35,481 nt of DNA from Gonapodya sp. JEL0774 (lineage: Eukaryota; Monoblepharomycota; Monoblepharidomycetes; Monoblepharidales; Gonapodyaceae). Every line of letters begins with the position of its first letter. Position 1 is the first letter of the stretch. Below the pieces are notes generated by a model. The model had not been told where the DNA came from and did not search any database. It worked only from the letters and a program-made list of their open reading frames with translations. Below are positions 9,285 through 19,753 of the stretch, one piece after another. Location of the stretch: contig JADIIX010000185.1 in the NCBI GenBank assembly GCA_027604505.1, positions 1-35,481 on the forward strand. The letters run 5' to 3'. A program made the position numbers and the translations under genes.

Positions 9285-12092
9285 ATGGAAGAAACACCGG
9301 TGACGCCCAGCTCGGCAGAGAGCCCCGTGGCATCTGTGGACGGGCCGGGTGGTTTTGGTGTTCCCTTGTGGGGTCCCGGAGAGGGCCTGGATATTCTTCA
9401 ACGCGGCATGAATGAGCACACCCTTAACGCTGAAGAAGTTGTAGACGTGCTTGGTGGACTAGAGAGTGGAGGCCCTGGCGACTCTGGGCGGGTTGTAGCT
9501 GAAGCGGGGCCTCCAACCCTGAACGATACTGAAATCGACCTTGGACCAGCATCAGCGCCAATAACGCCGGATGTTCCCTCACCTTCTCCACCACATCTCG
9601 GTCACACAACCGCGAACTCTGCGGCATCACCTTCAACATTAATTGCCCCTCTCGCACCGCAGCCCACAATCGCCGTAGTCCCCCCACCTTCCACCGGAAA
9701 GCCACAGTCTTCTTCCTCAATTGACCTGCTCTCTTTCAACTCTCCCGCATCTACAGCCCCAACGCTCCATCTCCATCCAGCACTCGCAGCTGCTCCCACA
9801 GATCCTTTAACTCAATCCTCTGCATCCCTTATTGACATGTCAACACCTGTTGTCGCAGGCCTTCCCGCCGTTAATTTACCTGCAACGGCACAGTCGCCTG
9901 GTGTACAGCAACTCGATCGGTCGTCGCCACCACTCGGACTCCATCGACCTGCACAGGCAACCACGATTTTCGATCCATTAACTGGGATTGCTGAATCGAC
10001 GGTGAGTAGCGTCTGTGGAAGTATGAATGCAGGAGATAAACCAGTGTGGTTACCATCAGTGAATGTAAATACAGCACGACGCATGTGTTGGTAGAGGAAC
10101 TTATCCGACATGTTCACATTTCAGAGCGCGTGATCGTGCTCCATGCGCGACATTCTGGATGCTTTATCTCTACATGTCTCGTGAACAGCGACGGCGGTTC
10201 ATTTGTCCCGCCGGTTGACAATTTCATTTCTTCCCTTCGACCTCACTCAGAAACCCCTACCTCCCCCGCCCTCGACAACCCCCTTACCACCCACCAACCC
10301 ACCCCTTTCACTTCACCAATCCTCGTTCCTCCCCACTCGCGCCGACCTGCAGCTCGCCCCACAGCCTGTTCCAAGTCCAGCTCTCAGCGATGCGAGTTCC
10401 TCCTCCAACTCCAACAGTCTGCCGGGCCCCACGCCATCTATTGCCCCCCGCCCTACAATACCCCCTCGCGCCGAATCTCTTAGTTACCCCGTGAACTCGA
10501 ATCCCCTGTCTGCACAATCCTCCACATCGCTACCGGATTCACTTTCGAGTCGTGCGAACGTGCCACCGACGAAACCTGCCGCTAAGACCGAAAGTGGTGT
10601 CGTTATGGTCGGGTGGGTGGATCCGGGAGTGATGGGTGAGGTACAGAGTGAGTATCCTTGAGCGCCATTCTTCTTGATGATGGTATAAGGGAGGGGTGAG
10701 AGGGGAGGTATTGTGGGCATCTAGATGGCTTTCAAAACAACCTGACATTAGCATGCCATGGACCTGGTAAAGTGGTGGAAAGATGATATCAGTAATTTTT
10801 AGGGCTCGTCCTACACTCTGTGTAACAGTTCCAAACCCTCTTTTGTTCCCTCCAACGCCAGACTCAGACCCCCTCCAATCTCTAATCGCCTCTCTGACAC
10901 ACCAGCCTGCTACACGTCGCCCTCCACCGTCCACCAACCCCCCAAACATCAACACTCTCGCCCAACTCCTGAGCAAACGCTACTTCCACGCCGCTGTCAA
11001 CCTCACCCGCCAGCTTATCACCACTTCGGATCCCTCCGATCTTCCAACCCTCACCACACTCTGGCTCGCGCGCATTACCGCACTCCATCGGCTTTCTCAC
11101 TTCCCCACAGCCAAAGCAGAGCTTTCTGCTCTTGATCTCGACGGTCCCACCTTGCGTATCGAGAACCGTCCTACTGGCATAATGCGTCGCGTTGGGGACG
11201 CATTGGATGCGCCAAGAGCAGACTCGAGGGGCAGTGTTGCGCCATGGGAGCTGAGGGTGGCGAAGTGGAGGTGTGAGGGGGAAGTTGTGGGGAAAGAGGT
11301 GTGTGTGAATGGAGTTTGGGCAATGGCCAGGGAGGCAGCAGCCGAGGCGAGGCGTTGGAATGAGGAAATGGCGAAGGCGGCGCGAGGTGAACCGGCTTCA
11401 GACCCTGACCCTGACGCTTGCGCTGCATACGCAAGAATTTGGAAAGGAAGGGAGCAGGAGTGCCGGCTGGTTGCCGCAACGGCGCTTGCGGAATTGGGTG
11501 ACTGTGACGCTGCGGGGGAGGTGGTGGGGTCCATTGCGAGAGAGCACGTGGAGGATGTAGGGGTAGCCCTAGCCGTTGGACGCTTGCTGCTTATGTGTGG
11601 GGACGTCTCTGGTGCCGGCAAGATCTTTCACATGGCTGTGGGGACGGCAGGCGGTGATCCTGCGATCCGTGAAACTTGTGATGCAATGCTAGCGATTGCA
11701 CGAGGAGACTTTTCTGCCGCCTTGGACCACTTTGCTGCCCGATGTGCCTTACCCGAGCATCCATGTGCAACAATTGCATCCGCTCGGAACAACGGGGCTG
11801 TGTGTGCACTATACGGTGGTGATCTGCGAGGAGCCACAGAGGCAGCTGAATCGCTGGTGGAGGAAGACGACGGAGCGGCTGGGTGTGAGGCCGTAGCATT
11901 TAATCTGGCGACTATGTATGAGTTGTGTGAGGGAGGAGTTGAGAGAAAAGGAGGTGTGGTGGTGAACAGGATTGGGAGCACTGCCGGAGGTGAGTTTGAA
12001 AGTTATTGTTGACTCAAAACATCCTACATGAGTACTCAACGTTTCTTTTATCAGATGACTTTCAGATCGACTGTCTCAAGTACCCTCTTTGA
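9285..12092 (+). CDS. TRAPPC12: TRAPP complex subunit 12-like protein (TPR)
   Basis: Four exons: 9285-10001, 10251-10647, 10829-11989 and 12055-12092; 770 aa, close to the animal protein's length. Residues 1 to about 390 are Pro/Ser-rich and poorly structured. The C-terminal half is helical and TPR-like, beginning at LAQLLSKRYFHAAVNLTRQL, with repeated helical pairs (DCDAAGEVVGSIAREH, GRLLLMCGDVSGAGKIF, FNLATMYELCEGG). It ends with a small exon giving DDFQIDCLKYPL, where the family ends in a similar short motif. TRAPPC12 belongs to the TRAPP-III vesicle-tethering complex acting in ER-Golgi traffic and autophagy. The acceptor of intron 2 could also be at 10861; both keep frame. Exon 3 is GC-rich. 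Convergent with protease copy C. Confidence 0.83.
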
Positions 12093-12467
12093 TAGAGCAG
12101 TGGTTTGAGCGAACAATAGGGAGCAATCACTGTGCAACTTGTTAGGATGATAACATTACAGCGCCGGAGTTCCCATTGAGGCCAGTCCTTTTCAAGTCGT
12201 ACTAGCAGTCCAATATATTTGTTTCACGAAATGCAAAGCTATGTTTTACGTCAGAATATAGGCAAAATGTAAGCAGATACGATTCACTTCTCCAAAGTCC
12301 TTCAAAAGCATATAATGATTTAGTGTCAAATAAATTCGAATCATCCAAAAAATCCCAAATCCTTTGTGCAACTCATGCTGTTTGTACGTAGTCGATATGA
12401 AATCCGCAACAATTGACAATCTTGCGTGTCGTGGAAGTCTCCTATTCGAATAGAATTTGAAGGTATG
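12093..12467. other. Convergent 3' region between TRAPPC12-like gene and copy C
   Basis: AT-rich spacer between two convergent stop codons. An AATAAA lies on the plus strand at 12329-12334, 237 nt after the TRAPPC12-like stop. No gene seen. Confidence 0.45.
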
Positions 12468-15400
12468 TTATGCGCAACGCAAACGCAAGCATCGTCCGCT
12501 TGAACACTGAGTTCCCTTGGAACATGCCTTGCCCCGTACGAGCAAGGGTGGAGTGGCGACAATTTGTTGTGTCGTCGACGTTCGAGTTGTGCTACGACGT
12601 ACGGCGATAGTTTGGGGGTTGATTTTCGTTGGCACCGCTCTCGTCTTTGCAACAACCGCAGCAGGGTTGATTGACGGGTCTATTGGATTTTGGACCCCAA
12701 TCAAATTTTGGGTATTTGTTGGTGTTGTTGCGCCACCCGCAGTTTGAATGGAACTACTCGGGGCGTTTCGAACATTGCTCAGACTGGAGTGTTGCCCTGC
12801 CAGGGCCGATGTCGTCTGACTTCGGACCGAACTCTCCATTTGCATGATGGTCCTCGAATTCGTAGTTCCTGGACTTTCAGTTCGAGCTGTAAGGGCGGCA
12901 ACCGTACTCGTCGACACGGAAGACGAGGCGGGCCCAATGTTCTTTGCTGTGAGAGTTATGACCGCGGTAGGAATTGTTTGAAGTTTCATTGAGCTGCTCG
13001 TGCTTTGTCGAATTCTGGCTTGAGTAATTGTACCATCACCCGCCAAAGTCACCAAGGTTGTGGTCCAACTGGACGTCGTGACAGTTTGCAATACTTGAGA
13101 TTCTTTGTTGCCGAAGCTAGTGAGCAATACTGTTCGAGTATCGGTCATTTGGATACAACTGAGCGCGAAACGCTTACTCGACTACTTGATTGAGATCAGC
13201 TTGCTTGAGCCCCCTGATAGTCGTTTTTGTTAGTGTAGTTGTGATGGCTCAACTCAAAACCACCACGGCAATCTTACATTGTTATAGTTGTCCTTCGAAG
13301 AGAAGAGCTATATCAGATAGGTATTCCATTTAGGAAACACGGCATTAAACTTACGTTGCGATCGGCAGTATGCCAGAACTTTGTGGGGTGGTGAACTCTG
13401 TTGGAGACAAACTCTGGGAATTCGAAGTAGTCATCGATAACGCCTGAGATGGGAATATCACCCATTCACTCGTTGTAGCTGACCACAATTCCGAGCTGGT
13501 TCTAGTTGCAGATACCGGTTTTGAATTCGTGAAGCTCTTCGATGACGTCAAGGAAGTGGCCACCGTAGCTGACGAAGTTTGAGAGCTGGTGGAAGTTGCC
13601 GACCATGTTTGAGAACTATTAGCTGTCGATGAGGACATGAAAAAAGTACTTTTTGTGGCAGACGAGGTCTGAGAGCTGGTGGTCGAGGTTTGGGAACGGG
13701 TGCCAGTCCTGGAGGACGTCCAAGAGCTGCTCCATGCAGCCGAGGAGGTCACAGAGTTCGTGGCAGTCCTCAAGGAAGTCCACGACGGGCTCGTCGTGGC
13801 CGACGAAGTCTCAGAGCTGGTAGAAGTTGCCGATGACGTCTGAGAACTGGTCAACGTCCTCGACATTGTAAACAAGGTGCTCTTTGAGGCGAACGGGGTC
13901 TGGGAGCTGCTGCTCCACGTTTGGAAATTGGAGCCAGTCCTCGAGGACGTCGAAGAAGTGCTCGTTGTGGCCGAGGAGGTCTCAGATCTGGAAGAAGTTG
14001 TCGAAGGCGTTTGGGAACTGGTGACCGTCCTGGACGTTGTCAAAGAAGTGCTTTTTGTGGCCGACGAGGTCTGAGAGCTGGTGATCGAGGTTTGGGAACT
14101 CCTGCCAGTCCTGGAGGAGGTCCAAGAGGTGCTCGTTGTACCCGAGGAGGTCTCAGATTTGGTCACAGTCCTGGAGGAAGTCCAGGTAGGACCTGTTGTA
14201 GCCGACGAGGTCTCCGAGCTGGAAGAAGTGGTCGACAGCGTTTGGGAACTGGTGACGGTCCTCGACGTACTAAACGAAGTGCTTTTTGTGGCGGACAAGG
14301 TCTGAGAACTCGTCGTCGAAGTTTGGGAACTGGTGCCAGTCCTGGAGGACGTCCAAGAGCTGTTCGTTGTAGCCGAGGAGGTCTCAGGGCTGGTGATAGT
14401 CCTCGAGGAAGTCCAAGATGGGCTCGACGTTGCCGACGAAACCTCAGAGCTGGTAGAAGTTGCCGATGACATTTGAGAACTGGTGAACGTCCTCGATGTA
14501 GCAACCGAACCGCTTTTTGTTGCCGACGAGGTTTGAGAGCCGGTGATCGAGGTTTGAAAACTCGTGCCAGTCCTAAAGGAGGTCCAAGAAGTGCTCGTTG
14601 TAGTCGACGACGCCTCAGGACTGGTCACAGTCCTACGGGAAGTCCAAGTAGGACTTGTTGCAGCCGACGAGGTCTTCGAGCTGGTAGCAGTGTTCGATGG
14701 CGTTTGGGAACTGGTGACCGTCCTGGACGTTGTCAAAGAAGTGCTTTTTGTGGCCGACGAGGTCTGAGAGCTGGTCGTCGAAGTTTGGGAACTCGTGCCA
14801 GTCCTGGAGGAGGTCCAAGAACTGCTCATTGTAGTCGAGGACGCCTCAGGACTGGTCACAGTCCTGGAGGAAGTCCAGGTAGGACTTGTTGCAGCCGACG
14901 AGGTCTTCGAGCTGGTAGCAGTGGTCGATGGCGTTTGGGAACTGGTGACCGTCCTGGACGTTGTCAAAGAAGTGCTTTTTATGGCCGACGAGGTCTGAGA
15001 GCTGGTAGTCTGAGTTTGGGAACTGGTGCCACTCCACGATGACGTCCAAGAAGTGCTCGTTGTACCCGAGGAGGTCTCAGAACTAGTCACAGTCCTGGAG
15101 GAAGTCCAAGTAGGACTCGTTGTAGCAGACGAAGTTTCCGAGCTGGTAGCAGTGGTCGATGGCGTTTGGGAACTGGTGACCATCCTGGACGTTGTCAAAG
15201 AAGCGAGCTTTGTGGCCGACGAGGTCTGAGAGCTGGTCGTCGAAGTTTGGGAACTCGTGCCAGTCCTGGAGGAGGTCCAAGAAGTGCTCGTTGTACCCGA
15301 GGAGGTCTCAGAACTAGTCACAGTCCTGGAGGAAGTCCAAGTAGGACTCTTTGTAGCCGACGAAGTCTCCGACCTGGAAGAAGTTGTCGAAGGCGTTTGG

Positions 15401-18400
15401 GAACTGGTGACCGTCCTGGACGTTGTCAAAGAAGTGTTTTTTGGGGCCGACGAGGTCTGAGAGCTGGTGATCGAGGTTTGGGAACTCGTGCCAGTCCTGG
15501 AGGAGGTCCAAGAGGTGCTCGTTGTACCCGAGGAGGTCTCAGAGCTAGTCACAGTCCTGGAGGAAGTCCAAGTAGGGTTCGTTGTAGCCGACAAAGTCCT
15601 CGAGCTGGAAGGAGTTGTCGATGGTGTTTGGGAACTGGTAATAGTTGTCGAGGAAGCAAAAGAACTCCTTTTGGCCGACGAGGTCTGAGAGCTGGTTGTC
15701 GAAGTTTGAGAACTGGTGCCAGTTTTCGAGGACGTCCAAGAGCTGCTCGTTGTAGCCGAGGAGGTCTCAGAGCTGGTGACAGCCCTCGATGAAGTCCAAG
15801 ATGGGCTCATCACGGCCAACGAAGTCTCAGAGCTGGTAGAAGTTGCCGATGACGTTTGAGAACTGGTGAACGTTCTCGATGTAGCAAATGAACTACTTTT
15901 TGTGCCCGAAGAGGTCTGAGAGCTGCTGGAAGACGTTTGAGAATTGATTACGATCCAAGAGGAGGTCATCGTCTGGCCCGTTGACGCGGAAGAAGTCTGA
16001 GAGCTCAATGAAATTGCCGAAGACGGTTGAGAGGAACTACTGACAATTCTTGAAGTAGTAAAAGTACTACTCTTTGAAGTTGACGGGGTCTGATAGATGT
16101 TGGTCGACGTTTGGGATCTGGTGAATGTCGAAGTCAAAGCGGGGCTCGTTGTTGCAAACGAAGTCTGAGAGCTCATAGGAGTCCTTGAGGGAGTCAAGGA
16201 CGCACTCGTTGTTGCTGAGGAGGTCGCAGGGATGGTGGTACTTGCCGTTTGGGGACTGATGCCGGTGCTCGAGTCAGTTGAAAAGGTAATCTCTGCAACC
16301 GACGAAGTCTGAGATGTCGTTGTGGCTTCGAACGCGCCCTGAAACCTTGTGGAAGTAGTCAAGAGTGTCTGGAGGGCAGTCCCGTCACCCGTAAACGTTC
16401 CCCATGCCTCAACGCTCCACGTTAACATTTCGGACGTGAACTTGTTCTCAGAAGAAATTCGCGGGGAAGCAACAGGCGGAGCACTTGTAGTGTCCACGAA
16501 ATTTGGTGCAGTTGTAATGGTAATTGACGACATTTGTGAGGAGGTAGCATCCATTCTAAATCATATTGTAGTCAGGGTTTGCGCATATAAGATAGTCTCA
16601 TAGCAACTCACGTCAGCGAAATCCAAGTAGTCGGGAGAGCTTCTGCAGTCGATTGAGTCCTTAGTTAACCAGTAGACAAAGTTAGAACCACACCGTGAAG
16701 TGGTGCAACCGAGAAAATCTCACGATGTCATTCCCGACAAGGATTCCGAAGAGGAGGTGGTAAAACTGATAGTTGAAAACGAATTAAAAACTCCAAGAAT
16801 GAAATTCCTTGTAAACAACTGTCACTTACTTGATGTCTGGTGAGGTTGCATTGAGGGCGGAGGCAAATGGTGGGGTTGAGCTCGCAACCACCCGCAGATT
16901 GTTGACAGTCCACCCAAGAGAGCTCATCACTGCAGCATGACAGCATGCGACCGTAGTTGGTGGCTTTGAAATGTCACAATATTCAACAAGAAACTCTTAC
17001 CGCCGAGTAGATGTGGGCCCATCGCCCCGTAAGCGTATGATCCAGCTGCCATTACTTTCGAATCCAGAGTGGACCCCGCCCTGGCGAAAGATATCATGAG
17101 AAAATCGGGGGTGTTCTCAAGTCCGTCGTCGAGATGAGAGAAGGTCGTTCCTCCCGAATAGTATCGCCCACTCCAGATAGGGAGGGCATCCGCGACAGCA
17201 GAACTCATTGCGGGTTTAATTCGGACGTAATCTGGGCCTGACGTCGCTAACTGGTACACCTTCTGGGCTGCCGCGAAAGACCCTCCGCTAGCTCTTTGGA
17301 ATCGCAACAGAAAAGCCCCTATAGACGATCCTGAAACCCCTTGGTAGTTCGTTATTTGGTCATAATAATTCGAGATCAGGGTGCTAGTCGATGTTTCACT
17401 GAATCAGGAAGTGCAGATTCTCGATTAAGCTGGTTCACTCCTTCGAAAGAAGATCCACTGCTTACATCATAAGTTTGTCGTATATGTACTGAGGAGCCCA
17501 GAACGCCCAACTGCCATTCGCCCAGGTATAATACGGTGGTGTCAGGAAAGTCTGGCCCGGTACGTCTATCGTGCTTTGGTCAATCACTCTAGAGCCACCC
17601 GGACAAGGGGAGAACAACTCACAATTGCTGAACCACTGGTTCCATCCAGTCATAAAACCCATTCCATGCACAAATTCATGCATGACAACTCCTTCAAAGT
17701 CCTCTTGTTCGGGGGTGATGGGCTGGTCTCCCGTGAACCACCACGCAAAATCGGCATTGAATAATGCTGTGATGTCGGTGTCGCTGTAGTTGGGCCCGTC
17801 TCCGTAGACGTTTTTAAGAAGAGCCTACAGAAATCGCAATTTGGGCGAATCTGCTCGATCGCACCCCTCGGTTCTGACCCCGACTTACCTGGGGAAGCAT
17901 GTAAACTCCATCCTCTGTATCTACCGACCAAAGCGCCGCAGGACTCGCTTGGCCCAGTATGCTCGATCCGCAAAAACTCGTATCAATGGATTCGCAGTAA
18001 GAGACGAACTTAGCTGATACCTTGACTGTTTTCAGAAAGTCAGGTGTGGAACGCACCACGAAACGCGGAGCCGAAGACTCACTTTCCAGAGTAATACTGA
18101 TAGCCACTGCTATGCGACGGGCCGCATTTAAAAATCCCGTCTGAACCTTGTCACACAAGGCCGAATCGTTGACCCTGCAATCCAGTGAAATGCTGAACGG
18201 GGACCCTCCATCGCGACCCGCCAATCGGGTTCTGCGCTGGTTTGAGATTCCAGTTCCCACTTTCCACTTTCTCGATGGGTCCTCTAGATCTGAAGAGTTT
18301 GCAAATGGAGTCTCCGATAGGCTGGACCCAGAGGATTCGTCGCAGACCGGAAAGAACCGGGGTCTTTTCTTAGGCTGGATGGAAGCGGGTAACGCATCGA

Positions 18401-18596
18401 ATCTTGAGACGGTACAGATTTTCCCATTGTCAAGTCGCTGTCTTCGGCTGCGAGGCGTCCAGTTTCGTTTTGGCGTTGGAGTCCGCAACGGATTTTTGGG
18501 AGTCCCGGTAGCTCCCGCGACGAGCCCCACGAAAAACACCAGAAACATGAGCCAAAGGACAATAGTCCGCAGTGATTTGAGGTGTCCGTGTTTCAT
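12468..18596 (-). CDS. Secreted putative zinc metalloprotease, copy C, with giant Ser/Thr mucin-like region
   Basis: Twelve exons on the minus strand: 18596-18083, 18025-17889, 17824-17623, 17565-17466, 17398-17001, 16929-16830, 16765-16724, 16659-16612, 16555-13355, 13292-13278, 13213-13178, 13158-12468; 1827 aa with every phase closing. In order: N-terminal hydrophobic signal (LKSLRTIVLWLMFLVFFVGL), FFPVCDE, conserved Cys segment, HEFVHGMGF with His266, Glu267 and His270, a region matching copy B (YYSGGTTFSHLDDG, ENTPDFL, GAMGPHLLGG), then about 1,070 Ser/Thr-rich residues (514 to about 1580), a further Ser/Thr-rich tail, and the C-terminal module ACSKGTQCSSGRCLRLRC. The mucin part is probably heavily O-glycosylated and holds the enzyme away from, or in, the cell wall. 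The 57-nt intron at 17566-17622 is in frame without stops, so it may be retained. Confidence 0.85.
13680..15920 (-). repeat. 231-bp tandem repeat array coding a 77-residue Ser/Thr unit
   Basis: Inside the large exon of copy C. The landmark GTGCTTTTTGTGG (plus strand) or a close variant recurs at about 14048, 14279, 14510, 14741, 14972, 15203, 15434 and 15664, a spacing of 231 bp that shortens only in the last step. Flanking units at both ends are irregular. Each 77-residue unit is made of four related 19-20-residue blocks of the type SSQTSSATKSTSLTTSRTVT plus a short QTS piece. The unit length is a multiple of three, so copy number can change without a frameshift. Confidence 0.93.
17566..17622 (-). 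other. Optional in-frame intron in copy C
   Basis: Minus strand GTGAGT at 17622 to ATAG at 17566. Copies A and B have a phase-1 intron at this place, directly after the HExxH exon, supporting splicing here. In copy C the intron is 57 nt, a multiple of three, and has no stop, so the unspliced form adds 19 residues including two cysteines. Both products are possible. Confidence 0.5.
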
Positions 18597-18652
18597 CAAG
18601 ACATCTGTGTTTGGGAGGGGTGAGCGGACAATGAAGTGTGCTGTTCAATCAG

Positions 18653-18683
18653 GCCAGGGCAACAAATCATTCCCGATTTGGAA
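18653..18683 (-). promoter_or_regulatory. Shared upstream element, copy C
   Basis: On the minus strand this reads TCCAAATCGGGAATGATTTG followed by TTGCCCTG, 58-87 bp upstream of the copy C start codon. It matches the copy B element in sequence, orientation and position. Together with the shorter match upstream of copy A it suggests a shared regulator or a conserved core promoter. Confidence 0.5.
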
Positions 18684-18741
18684 TTCGATGCGTGATGAAG
18701 AAACGGGATAGTCACCAAATTCTGGAGCGATTCACATATGA

Positions 18742-19581
18742 TTATGTTGAAACTCTCTCTATCTGCGCGAGTGCGCTGGTTATCAAACCCCTCGCCTCAT
18801 CATCCAATTCCGACTGCGCCAACAAATACCTGAGTCCATCGACCCAGTAACTCCATCGCTCTAGATTATATCCAGTCCAGTTTTTATTGGACAGTGTGCT
18901 CCCCTCCATAGCACTTCGCCCTGCGTATTGTCTGCTTTTGTTGCAATTCTCAAACAGTGCGGGGCTTGAATAAATGAACCAAAGAACGCAGCCACAAATG
19001 GCACGAGAAGGGACTTCTCTCAAAATTTGGTTTCGCGGGTGGTCCTCGAGCACGTCTCGCATTGCCCAGATGCCGTACAAGGACATGTCCAGAACATCCT
19101 CACTGGTAAGACGGGCAACAAATGCGTTTAGCTCACAAAGCTCTTCATTGGCTTTTACGAGTGGGAATACAGTTGATAACAGTGACAGAAAACACGCCGC
19201 GTAAGCCAAACGGGAGATTCAAAGTACCACGAGAAACTCACGCCGGTTCCACGATTCTCGAAAAGCTGGTCCTAAAAGTGGCAGATCCAGCCATGTAACC
19301 TGCGATTCCCAAACCGTCATGATCGGACTCTCCTTGGTGTGTTTTAGCTCTCGCAGAAGGTCAACGAGCTTGTTCTGCTCCCCATGTGGGACACGCATGA
19401 CGACACTGATGAGCGAATTCCAAGTTTCCCAAAGAAAATTTTCGCCTCCCCCTCTGATGGCGAACGCGATTCGGCCTTGTCGGACGATTTCGCCCGCAGC
19501 GGCCGACGGTGATTTCCGACCGCGAGTCACTGCAAGAAAGAGATTCTCGGCGTGCGGATCACTTGTTGGGTGGGGAGTCAT
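18742..19581 (-). CDS. DUF3632-like protein
   Basis: Two exons on the minus strand, 19581-19242 and 19151-18742, 249 aa. The start at MTPHPTSDPH is preferred over an upstream ATG because nothing upstream looks conserved. The pattern matches the mainly fungal DUF3632 family: FLWETWNSLISVVMRVPHGEQNKLVDLL, a WLDLPLLGPAFRESWN stretch, then CELNAFVARLT, YGIWAMRDVLED, a hydrophobic ALWFIY-like helix and YNLERWSYWVDGLRYL near the end. The family is predicted to be all-helical; no function is established. The stop lies 145 bp from the copy C start on the same strand. It is divergent from the membrane-protein gene at 19754. Confidence 0.72.
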
Positions 19582-19753
19582 TTTTGTGTGGGCACCAGAT
19601 GTTGATGATTGCTGCTGGATGGTCAAAACTAACAGTTGGCTGCTTTTGTGAAGTGGAGTGAATCCAGAGCTGATCAGGATGGGGTGCAGGCCGCAGCCCG
19701 CCAAGATCGGAACACGACCTCATCTGTCCCGTTTGATTTGATTGCTTACAGAC
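19582..19753. promoter_or_regulatory. Short divergent promoter
   Basis: A 172-bp spacer between the DUF3632-like gene (minus) and the membrane-protein gene (plus). It must contain both core promoters, or they overlap the coding sequences. No specific element recognised. Confidence 0.4.

Noticed and set aside
13877-15792. Long open frames on the plus strand across the repeat array (up to about 208 codons)
   Set aside because: They are shadows of the copy C mucin exon: the repeat unit is a multiple of three, so a frame open in one unit stays open in all. They give Arg/Gly/Ser or Val/Glu repeats with no starts, splice sites or folded domain.
13680-15920. Regularly spaced repeats that could suggest a CRISPR array
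   Set aside because: The repeats abut with no unique spacers, are protein-coding and lie in a spliced eukaryotic gene.
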